From contig CAMRBT010000091.1 in NCBI GenBank assembly GCA_947040475.1, forward strand, positions 1-6,219: a DNA stretch of 6,219 nt, in the 5' to 3' direction. Position numbers and translations under genes: made by a program. The DNA comes from an uncultured Brevinema sp. GTDB lineage: Bacteria > Spirochaetota > Brevinematia > Brevinematales > Brevinemataceae. Below are positions 1-4,675 of the stretch, piece by piece (position 1 is the stretch's first letter; each line of letters begins with the position of its first letter). The notes beneath the pieces were generated by a model, which saw only the letters and a list, made by a program, of their open reading frames with translations, searched no databases and was not told the origin of the DNA.

Positions 1-158
1 TGGGTTTCCAAGTCGGATATTTGATTACGAGTAAGACTCCCCTACTAGATATTGCCTACTCTTATGAAAATCTAATCGTCTCTGCGAAAGTTGGTTATAG
101 TTTTCGATTAAAGGAATTAGATTATGGTTTTGGCATTGGTGGGAAAGTTAGTTGGTAG
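1..158 (+). CDS. C-terminal end of a predicted outer-membrane beta-barrel protein (5' truncated by window)
   Basis: The open frame begins at base 3 and runs 51 codons to a TAG at 156-158; the start lies outside the window. The visible residues alternate hydrophobic/aromatic and polar residues in short stretches separated by turns (for example VSAKVGYSFRL, then LDYGFGIGGKVSW). The protein ends in an aromatic Trp. A final amphipathic strand with a terminal aromatic residue is the usual recognition signal of outer-membrane barrels inserted by the BAM complex (family knowledge). The specific function cannot be told from this fragment. It converges on the barrel gene at 254-820, and a shared hairpin at 185-253 ends both transcripts. 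Although short, the frame has a sensible composition and a stop immediately before a strong terminator, so I regard it as real. Confidence 0.7.
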   Translation, partial: GFQVGYLITSKTPLLDIAYSYENLIVSAKVGYSFRLKELDYGFGIGGKVSW

Positions 159-184
159 GGGATAGTCATCCCAGTTATTCGCCT

Positions 185-253
185 TATATAATTTAAACAA
201 AAAAACACCCTCACAGTATTATTGTGAGGGTGTTTTTTTGTTTAAATTATATA
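185..253. terminator. Bidirectional intrinsic terminator, 31-bp perfect inverted repeat
   Basis: Arms 185-215 and 223-253 are perfectly complementary over 31 bp around a 7-nt loop (216-222, gtattat). The core CACCCTCACA/TGTGAGGGTG is flanked by seven A (199-205) and seven T (233-239), so it can terminate both the plus-strand gene ending at 158 and the minus-strand gene ending at 254. The outer arms (185-198/240-253) extend pairing well beyond what termination needs and stop directly at the minus-strand stop codon. Confidence 0.93.
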
Positions 254-820
254 TTAATAAGCATTAAAAGTAAATCCAAAAACTAGACCTATTCCAAAAA
301 TCTGAAATCCTGAATTGTTGTCATTTTCATCAATATCAAAAAGCTTATACTCAATATCTAATCCTACAGTAAATGCACTTAGCTTATGAAAAGAATAGGA
401 ATATCTTGTATCTAATGATACCCCCATTCCTATTTTTGTTGTGAATGGGTAAAAAAATGCATTAAAACTCATTGTCATAAATGAACCTATGCCTAATTCA
501 TTTCTTTTATCCAAAAGAAATCCACCTATTCCAGCATATATAATAAAATCAGGAGACATAAGTAATTTATTACTTGAAAAAGGAAATATTCCTTTCACTT
601 TAAATGTTCCAAAAAAATTAGGTTTTGTCCACCTTCCAAGACCTTCTAAACTCATTCCGCCTAGCCATTCTAACCCTTCTAAGTTGTTATTAAATAAAAA
701 TGAGCTGTTTATTTTACCTAGTATAGATATATACCCCGTTTGTTCTTGTTGTTGAAAATATGGTTCTTCTGAAAAGATAGGACTGGCTATCAATAAGCTT
801 AGTAACATATATTTTTTCAT
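254..820 (-). CDS. Predicted exported small outer-membrane beta-barrel protein, 188 aa
   Basis: The product starts with a classic signal peptide: MKK, a hydrophobic stretch at residues 4-16, and a probable cleavage after Ser17 before Glu-Glu. There is no Cys near the site, so it is not a lipoprotein. The mature part (about 170 residues) is rich in Gly, Phe and Tyr, alternates polar and hydrophobic residues, and ends in FGFTFNAY with a terminal aromatic, as expected for an 8- to 10-strand outer-membrane barrel. I do not recognise a named family. The ATG at 820 is favoured over Met5 because GGAG (complement of 831-834) lies 10 nt upstream and Met1 supplies the charged n-region. The spacing is slightly long. 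The leader upstream is long and contains a possible structured element at 901-1028. It is not visibly homologous to the barrel pair at 2944-4534. Confidence 0.85.
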   Translation of the reverse strand: MKKYMLLSLLIASPIFSEEPYFQQQEQTGYISILGKINSSFLFNNNLEGLEWLGGMSLEGLGRWTKPNFFGTFKVKGIFPFSSNKLLMSPDFIIYAGIGGFLLDKRNELGIGSFMTMSFNAFFYPFTTKIGMGVSLDTRYSYSFHKLSAFTVGLDIEYKLFDIDENDNNSGFQIFGIGLVFGFTFNAY

Positions 821-862
821 GTTTATTTTTCTCCATATTCTAATAAATTGATTTTATAATTA

Positions 863-892
863 TTGTTTAATTCTTCTCTTCTACTATATAAT
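863..892 (+). promoter_or_regulatory. Candidate sigma70-type promoter reading into the 901-1028 element
   Basis: TTGTTT (863-868) and a perfect TATAAT (887-892) are separated by 18 bp. The predicted start, near 899, falls just before the left arm of the inverted repeat at 901. The -35 is weak (3 of 6) and the area is AT-rich, so the match could be chance. Confidence 0.35.
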
Positions 893-900
893 ATACAAAT

Positions 901-1028
901 TGCCCACAGGGTCTGTATTGCATAATTTCCTAAAAGATCTAGCCTAAATATTTCTATCTAATACTCACCAACGAAAATATACAAACACCTATGGGCATTT
1001 AGTATAAATTTACTCGTTGATGAGTATT
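901..1028 (-). ncRNA. Candidate structured RNA element with pseudoknot (unidentified; strand uncertain)
   Basis: Two interlocking inverted repeats are visible. Arms 960-974 and 1014-1028 pair over 15 bp with one mismatch (968/1020). The loop they enclose contains 988-997, which pairs with 901-910 outside the hairpin over 10 bp with one mismatch (907/991). Inside the hairpin, 978-982/1002-1006 and 975-977/1009-1011 extend the stem. Both mismatches become G-U pairs in a minus-strand RNA but are C-A in a plus-strand RNA, which favours minus, where the element would sit about 80 nt upstream of the barrel start codon at 820. Against this, a plus-strand promoter (863-892) would start transcription right at 901. 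I recognise no riboswitch or known RNA family. It may be a leader element, an sRNA, or a DNA-level structure. Confidence 0.4.
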
Positions 1029-1067
1029 AAAAAAAGGAATAACACTACTTTTAAAAATAAAAAAGAA

Positions 1068-1076
1068 TTATCCACA
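1068..1076 (+). promoter_or_regulatory. Single consensus DnaA box
   Basis: TTATCCACA matches the DnaA-box consensus TTATNCACA exactly. It is the only exact copy I noticed, and it lies inside a small dyad, ATTATC-CACA-GATAAT (1067-1082). No dnaA, dnaN or box cluster is present, so an origin is not supported. It may be a chance match or an isolated DnaA-titration or regulatory site. Confidence 0.3.
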
Positions 1077-1153
1077 GATAATCCAATGCTATTATTAAAA
1101 GCATGAGATAGGAATTTAAAAGACTATTTCTAGTATTTTAAGAAATTATGCAC

Positions 1154-1176
1154 TTTTATTATAAGGTATAATAAAA
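1154..1176. repeat. Perfect 10-bp inverted repeat, operator-like
   Basis: TTTTATTATA (1154-1163) and TATAATAAAA (1167-1176) are exact reverse complements around an AGG spacer. The short spacer and AT-only arms look more like a protein-binding dyad than a terminator, as no T-run follows. It lies about 50 bp upstream of the promoter at 1223-1251. The binding protein is unknown. Confidence 0.45.
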
Positions 1177-1222
1177 TTATTGTCAATACCTCTCTTTAAT
1201 AAAAAAAATTAAATAAAATTTC

Positions 1223-1251
1223 TTGACAAAAAATAAAAACTATACTAAACT
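1223..1251 (+). promoter_or_regulatory. Strong sigma70-type promoter for a short RNA or nox leader
   Basis: A perfect TTGACA (1223-1228) is followed after 17 bp by TAAACT (1246-1251, 4 of 6). The predicted start is near 1258. It has the best -35 element in the region and leads directly into the terminator at 1281-1311. Confidence 0.6.
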
Positions 1252-1257
1252 AATTAT

Positions 1258-1311
1258 AGAAACTCACAAGAGTACAAGTTAAGGACGAAGTTTAATGCTT
1301 CGTCCTTTTTT
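1258..1311 (+). ncRNA. Candidate small RNA or attenuated leader (about 55 nt) upstream of nox
   Basis: A transcript begun at the TTGACA promoter would run from about 1258 to the T-run at 1306-1311. It holds a small hairpin (ACTC 1262-1265 with GAGT 1270-1273, loop ACAA), the direct repeat ACAAG (1266-1270 and 1274-1278), and then the intrinsic terminator. No start codon with a ribosome-binding site is visible in it. It is either a free-standing sRNA or a leader whose terminator limits read-through into nox, 155 bp downstream. No known RNA family is recognised. Confidence 0.5.
1281..1311 (+). terminator. Intrinsic terminator of the short RNA
   Basis: Arms AAGGACGAAG (1281-1290) and CTTCGTCCTT (1298-1307) pair perfectly over 10 bp around the loop TTTAATG, followed by T to 1311. 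It is much more GC-rich than its surroundings, and the T-tract orientation points to plus-strand transcription. Confidence 0.88.
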
Positions 1312-1404
1312 GATTTAACTCTCAAAAAAAGCTTGTTTTTTCTTGTTTGTATATTATTAATACATAAGTACTTATAAAAAAAATATTATTTTTTAATAAA
1401 ATCA

Positions 1405-1433
1405 TTTGTATTTTTTGATTTATGTATTATACT
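1405..1433 (+). promoter_or_regulatory. Candidate nox promoter
   Basis: TATACT (1428-1433, 5 of 6) lies 34 bp before the nox ATG, with a weak TTTGTA (1405-1410) 17 bp upstream. The -10 is overlapped by the right arm of an inverted repeat, AATACATAA (1359-1367)/TTATGTATT (1420-1428), which could serve as an operator. Confidence 0.45.
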
Positions 1434-1454
1434 ATATAGATATAATTAAATATT

Positions 1455-1461
1455 GTGGAGG
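1455..1461 (+). promoter_or_regulatory. Ribosome-binding site that fixes the nox start
   Basis: GTGGAGG lies 5 nt before the ATG at 1467. The GTG inside this element is in frame and could be mistaken for a start, but it is part of the Shine-Dalgarno sequence itself. Confidence 0.85.
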
Positions 1462-1466
1462 CTTCA

Positions 1467-2798
1467 ATGAAAGTTATAGTCGTTGGAAATAATCATGCTG
1501 GAACAGCATTTGTTAATAATGTGACAGAAATGAACAAAAATATGGAAGTAGTAAGCTACGAAAAAAGTGATAATATTTCATTTTTAGCTTGTGGTATTGC
1601 TTTGTGGGTTGGTAATGTTATCAAAGATCCTAAAGGTCTTTTTTATGCTACTTCTGCTGATCTTCAAAAAAAAGGTATTACTGTTAATATGAAACACGAG
1701 ATTACAGCTATTGACTACAATACTAAAACAGTAACTGGTAAAGATCTAACCACTGGTAAAGAATTTACAGATACTTATGACAAACTAGTACTAGCAAGTG
1801 GTTCTATCCCTATTTGCCCTCCTATAGAAGGCGTAGATTTAGAAGGTGTGTTTTTCTCAAAAACATACCAACAAGCATCTGATATTATCAATTATGCAAA
1901 ACTTCCCCATGTTAAAGAAGTCTGTGTTATTGGTGGTGGATATATTGGTATTGAGCTGGTTGAAGCTTTTCACCAACTTGGTAAAAAAGTTCGCCTTATT
2001 GAAGGTACTCCAGAGCCTTTAGGTAGTTATTTTGATCCTGCTTTTACTGATGTTGTTACAAACTCTTTAAAAAAGAACCAAGTACAAGTAAACCTAGACG
2101 AAAGAGTCTCTGCACTTAAAGGGGATAAAAAAGTTAGTCAAATTACTACAGATAAGGGTACTTACTCTGCTGATATGGTAATTATTGCTACTGGATTTAG
2201 ACCTAATAACACTCTTTATAAAGGTCAATTAAAAACACTAGAAAATGGTGCCTTAATTGTTAACAAATATTTACAAACTTCAGATCCAGATGTTTTTGCC
2301 TGTGGAGATTGTGTTGCTGTATTATCTAATGTCATGCAAGGTTCTGATCATATTGCACTAGCGACTAATGCTGTAAGAACTGGTATTTTATGTGCTGCTA
2401 ATATTGTTCATCCTGTAAGAGAATTTGATGGAGTTCAAGGTTCTAATGCTATTAAAGTATTTGATCTAAATATGGCATCAACAGGACTTTCCGAAACTGC
2501 TGCAAAAAAACGTGGTTTCCAAGTATTAACTAACACAATAGTTGACAATGCTCGTCCAGAATTTATGCCTACTAATGCTGAAGTCCGTGTTAAAGTAGTT
2601 TATGATGCTACTACTAGACGTTTATTAGGAGCTCAAATTCAATCTACAGAAAATCATTCAGAAGCGATTCACACTTTCTCCTTAGCAATTGCTAAAAAAA
2701 TGACTGTTGATGAATTAGCACTAACTGATTTCTTCTTCTTACCTCACTACAACAAGCCTGTATCCTGGCTTACTTTGGTCTGTTTAACAGCACCTTAA
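1467..2798 (+). CDS. nox: H2O-forming NADH oxidase (FAD, cysteine-sulfenate type), 443 aa
   Basis: This cytoplasmic flavoenzyme reduces O2 with two NADH to water, regenerating NAD+ and removing oxygen (family knowledge). Seen in the sequence: an N-terminal FAD-binding region starting VIVVGNNHAGT with His10; the redox-active Cys42 in SFLACGIALW; the NAD(H)-binding GGGYIG at 156-161 followed by Glu163; the second FAD motif DVFACGDC with Asp281; and a C-terminal dimerisation domain ending FFFLPHYNKPVSW. His10 and Cys42 fall at the numbering usual for Nox/Npx enzymes only if translation starts at 1467, which supports that start, as does the GTGGAGG site. Length is typical of the family. NADH peroxidase and CoA-disulfide reductase are relatives, but the residues around Cys42 fit Nox best. 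Many codons end in T (GGT, GCT, CGT), unlike the neighbouring genes by eye, suggesting high expression. It appears monocistronic. Confidence 0.95.
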   Translation: MKVIVVGNNHAGTAFVNNVTEMNKNMEVVSYEKSDNISFLACGIALWVGNVIKDPKGLFYATSADLQKKGITVNMKHEITAIDYNTKTVTGKDLTTGKEFTDTYDKLVLASGSIPICPPIEGVDLEGVFFSKTYQQASDIINYAKLPHVKEVCVIGGGYIGIELVEAFHQLGKKVRLIEGTPEPLGSYFDPAFTDVVTNSLKKNQVQVNLDERVSALKGDKKVSQITTDKGTYSADMVIIATGFRPNNTLYKGQLKTLENGALIVNKYLQTSDPDVFACGDCVAVLSNVMQGSDHIALATNAVRTGILCAANIVHPVREFDGVQGSNAIKVFDLNMASTGLSETAAKKRGFQVLTNTIVDNARPEFMPTNAEVRVKVVYDATTRRLLGAQIQSTENHSEAIHTFSLAIAKKMTVDELALTDFFFLPHYNKPVSWLTLVCLTAP

Positions 2799-2813
2799 AA
2801 CACAGTCATCTAA

Positions 2814-2842
2814 AAAAACACTCTAGCGTAAGCAGTGTGTTT
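2814..2842 (+). terminator. Imperfect first hairpin downstream of nox
   Basis: ACACT (2818-2822) pairs with AGTGT (2834-2838). GC (2826-2827) pairs with GC (2832-2833) around a GTAA loop, leaving a CTA bulge. A-rich and T-rich flanks extend the pairing. It shares TAGCGTAAGC (2824-2833) with the next hairpin and looks like a degenerate copy. The T-run is short, so it is probably a weak terminator. Confidence 0.5.
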
Positions 2843-2860
2843 ACTTAACAAGTATAAAAC

Positions 2861-2894
2861 AAAAAACACCTTAGCGTAAGCTAGGGTGTTTTTT
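2861..2894. terminator. Bidirectional intrinsic terminator between nox and the barrel pair
   Basis: Arms 2861-2875 and 2880-2894 pair over 15 bp with one G-U (2871/2884) around the loop GTAA, flanked by A6 and T6. The wobble is G-U in the nox direction and A-C in the opposite direction, so it is best suited to nox, but it can also end the minus-strand transcript from 2944. Confidence 0.9.
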
Positions 2895-2943
2895 ATATAA
2901 TTATATATTTATTGTAATTATCAATTAGCTATCTGATTATTAA

Positions 2944-3690
2944 TCATTTGCCAAAGACATAAGCTAAATCTAAGCTCAGATTATAAGCCAAATAACTAGC
3001 TTGATTATCTTTAGTACCCAAAGAACTCCCATTATTAGGAGTAGAGGTAATGGTATTTCCTGATTCAGATATTGTATTACCTGTACGATCTTTCCCAAAA
3101 GTAAAATCCAAGCGATGGCTAAATCCTATAGACAATCCATTATCAAAAATATAGCGTATTCCCAAAGGAAGATCTATCCCCAACAAAAAATTGTTCCCCG
3201 TTTTATGAATAATAGTTGTAGGATTGAGAAATAATTTGGTTTCTCCCGTTAAATATCCTAGATTCAAACCTACAATATCTATCATCAACCGTCCTTTATC
3301 TACTTTAGTACCTATCATATAAGTAGTCCCTAGAGAAAAAGTTATATCATTAAATCCAAAAGACTGTCCTTCTAGTAGATCAACCGTTTTGCCACCTTGT
3401 TTAGCAATGGGGCTAAAATTCATAGCAAATTTTAATTTTGTATCCATCCCATGAATCAAGGATCCTTGACTAAGATCTTGACTAAGATAGAGATGTCCCA
3501 CACTAATATTAAAGCCACCACCTATAAACTCTTCATACATTTCTTTTTGGTTTTTATTACGGCTTAGTTTAGTATAATTAAAATTACCACCTACCCCTAT
3601 TGTCACATTATTTGTACCTACCGCTGAATAATTAACAGATCTAACTAAAAACAGTATTACAAAAACGACTACTTTAATATCAACTTTCAT
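2944..3690 (-). CDS. Predicted outer-membrane beta-barrel protein, downstream paralogue (248 aa)
   Basis: A signal peptide spans about residues 1-23 (hydrophobic VVVFVILFLV, probable cleavage after Ala23 in YSA-VG). The mature protein shows alternating beta-strand patterning, many Gly and Tyr, and ends in LSLDLAYVFGK, as in a surface barrel. It is paralogous to the protein encoded at 3800-4534. Shared blocks include VGGNFNYT (33-40), GTTYM-GTKVDKGR (121-134), LPLG-RYI-DNG (174-185) and SHRLD (191-195). Divergence is concentrated in short stretches (about 41-50, 71-79, 97-110, 198-218) that are probably surface loops. AAAGGAG (complement of 3697-3703) lies 6 nt before the ATG, so the start is secure. 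No family name is recognised; porin, adhesin or antigen roles are all possible. Confidence 0.88.
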   Translation of the reverse strand: MKVDIKVVVFVILFLVRSVNYSAVGTNNVTIGVGGNFNYTKLSRNKNQKEMYEEFIGGGFNISVGHLYLSQDLSQGSLIHGMDTKLKFAMNFSPIAKQGGKTVDLLEGQSFGFNDITFSLGTTYMIGTKVDKGRLMIDIVGLNLGYLTGETKLFLNPTTIIHKTGNNFLLGIDLPLGIRYIFDNGLSIGFSHRLDFTFGKDRTGNTISESGNTITSTPNNGSSLGTKDNQASYLAYNLSLDLAYVFGK

Positions 3691-3739
3691 AGCTCACTCC
3701 TTTATAATATAAGAATTCTATATTATCACTAATAACAAC

Positions 3740-3777
3740 TATAATCAAAGATAAATAAAGTATAGTCTCAAGGTCAA
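3740..3777 (-). promoter_or_regulatory. Conserved promoter module of the barrel pair, copy 1
   Basis: Read on the minus strand this is TTGACCTTGAGA, 11 unmatched bases, then TTATCTTTGATTATA. It is identical in both blocks and in spacing to 4561-4598. Within it, TTGACC (5 of 6 to the -35 consensus) and TATCTT (4 of 6) are 18 bp apart. It lies 50-87 bp before the ATG at 3690. A second possible start is TTGATT (3743-3748) with an extended -10 TGATAATAT 17 bp further on (3720-3728). Confidence 0.7.
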
Positions 3778-3799
3778 TGATCTTATAGAATTATTGTAA

Positions 3800-4534
3800 T
3801 TATCTACCAAAAACAAGCCCAATATTTAGAGAGAGATTGTAGGCTAAATAGTTACTTTGATGAGGTCTATATCCTAAAGCACTGCCATTAGGGGTGATAG
3901 TAGTAGTATTTCCTGAAGTGCTAGAAGATACATCTGATGAGCCTCTCCCTAAAGCAATATCCAAACGATGACTAAGACCTATAGAAAATCCATTGTCAAG
4001 AATATAGCGAACACCTAAAGGCAGAGTAATCCCTATTAAAAAACTAGATCCTGTATCTAGGATATACTTATGATCCGCCCCTTTATCATCTATATCTATC
4101 CTTCCTATCATAAACCCTATTTCTAGCCCCAATACGTCCACCAAGACACGTCCCTTATCCACCTTTGTACCCATCATATAAGTAGTCCCTGCAGTGAGGC
4201 TTAGGGTGTTAAATGTAGCAGCATATTGATCAGGTACCGCCAATCCACCAGAAGAATAAATAGTATCAAAATTCATCATAAAGCGTGTTTTACTCTCCAG
4301 TCCGTGAATCACATTATATCCTTCACTAATACGAAGATGACCTATAGAAACATCAAAACCACCGCCTAAAAACTGCCTATAGGCGTCTTTTTTTTGTTGA
4401 TCGGATCCCGTATTAATCCCTAAGCCTGTGTAATTAAAATTACCACCCACATTAACAGATACATTGTTCACACCCACAGCACCATAATGAGCAGAGCTTA
4501 TCAAAAACAATGCTATAAAAATCGCTAATTTCAT
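3800..4534 (-). CDS. Predicted outer-membrane beta-barrel protein, upstream paralogue (244 aa)
   Basis: A signal peptide spans residues 1-19 (MK, hydrophobic LAIFIALFLI, probable cleavage after Ala19 in YGA-VG). The mature chain carries the same conserved blocks as the protein encoded at 2944-3690: VGGNFNYT (29-36), GTTYM-GTKVDKGR (116-129), LPLG-RYI-DNG, SHRLD and YLAYNLSL, ending in VFGR. The intervening loop-like segments differ. AAAAGGGG (complement of 4541-4548) lies 6 nt before the ATG; it matches the anti-SD only partly. Only 22 bp and no terminator separate its stop from the downstream paralogue's promoter module, so read-through into that gene is likely. It is divergent from the membrane protein at 4676. 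Role unknown; outer-membrane location is inferred from signal peptide and barrel pattern. Confidence 0.88.
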   Translation of the reverse strand: MKLAIFIALFLISSAHYGAVGVNNVSVNVGGNFNYTGLGINTGSDQQKKDAYRQFLGGGFDVSIGHLRISEGYNVIHGLESKTRFMMNFDTIYSSGGLAVPDQYAATFNTLSLTAGTTYMMGTKVDKGRVLVDVLGLEIGFMIGRIDIDDKGADHKYILDTGSSFLIGITLPLGVRYILDNGFSIGLSHRLDIALGRGSSDVSSSTSGNTTTITPNGSALGYRPHQSNYLAYNLSLNIGLVFGR

Positions 4535-4560
4535 ATAGATCCCCTTTTATTTTATAAAAA

Positions 4561-4598
4561 TATAATCAAAGATAAGCACCTCACCATCTCAAGGTCAA
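4561..4598 (-). promoter_or_regulatory. Conserved promoter module of the barrel pair, copy 2
   Basis: This has the same two blocks and the same 11-bp gap as 3740-3777: TTGACC (complement of 4593-4598), an 18-bp spacer, and TATCTT (complement of 4569-4574). It lies 27-64 bp before the ATG at 4534. Retention of 27 of 27 block positions while the gap and flanks have diverged suggests selection on the promoter or on an overlapping operator. Confidence 0.7.
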
Positions 4599-4620
4599 CA
4601 ATTTAAATCGATTATAATCA

Positions 4621-4648
4621 TTGACTATTTTTGTAAAAATACTATAAT
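4621..4648 (+). promoter_or_regulatory. Strong sigma70-type promoter of the membrane protein gene, with dyad in the spacer
   Basis: TTGACT (4621-4626) and TATAAT (4643-4648) are 16 bp apart; transcription should start near 4655, about 20 bp before the ATG at 4676. A perfect 7-bp inverted repeat, TATTTTT-GT-AAAAATA (4626-4641), fills the spacer, where a repressor dimer could bind. Confidence 0.75.
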
Positions 4649-4675
4649 GTATAAAACTAAAACAGGAAGATATTA

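Larger units (their letters stand above)
821..1466. other. Divergent intergenic region, 646 bp, no convincing protein gene
   Basis: The region separates the minus-strand barrel gene from nox. I found no credible coding frame in it; it is very AT-rich and dense in stops. Its contents, each described separately, are a candidate plus-strand promoter (863-892), paired inverted repeats able to form a pseudoknot (901-1028), one consensus DnaA box (1068-1076), a 10-bp palindrome (1154-1176), a promoter-terminator unit for a short RNA (1223-1311), and the nox promoter area with dyads (1346-1461). Confidence 0.8.

Noticed and set aside
489..755. Open frame of 88 codons on the plus strand
   Set aside because: It lies wholly antisense within the 254-820 barrel gene, has no ribosome-binding site and shows no recognisable protein pattern; it is a shadow frame.
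960..1028. Intrinsic terminator on the plus strand
   Set aside because: The hairpin is followed by an A-run (1029-1035) on the plus strand, not T. On the minus strand the T-run precedes the hairpin.
1020..1100. Chromosomal replication origin
   Set aside because: Only one exact DnaA box, with no cluster and no dnaA, dnaN, gyrB or recF neighbours.
1455..1466. GTG start giving a 447-residue NADH oxidase
   Set aside because: The GTG is part of the GTGGAGG ribosome-binding site. Starting at 1467 puts His10 and Cys42 at family positions and removes a non-homologous MEAS extension.
821..1466. tRNA, known riboswitch or CRISPR repeat array
   Set aside because: No T-loop GGTTCGA-like motif, no cloverleaf, no conserved riboswitch core and no regularly spaced direct repeats were found.
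2944..4534. Insertion sequence or composite transposon made of the two similar genes
   Set aside because: No transposase, terminal inverted repeats or target-site duplications were seen; both proteins have signal peptides and barrel patterns, so simple tandem gene duplication explains the similarity.
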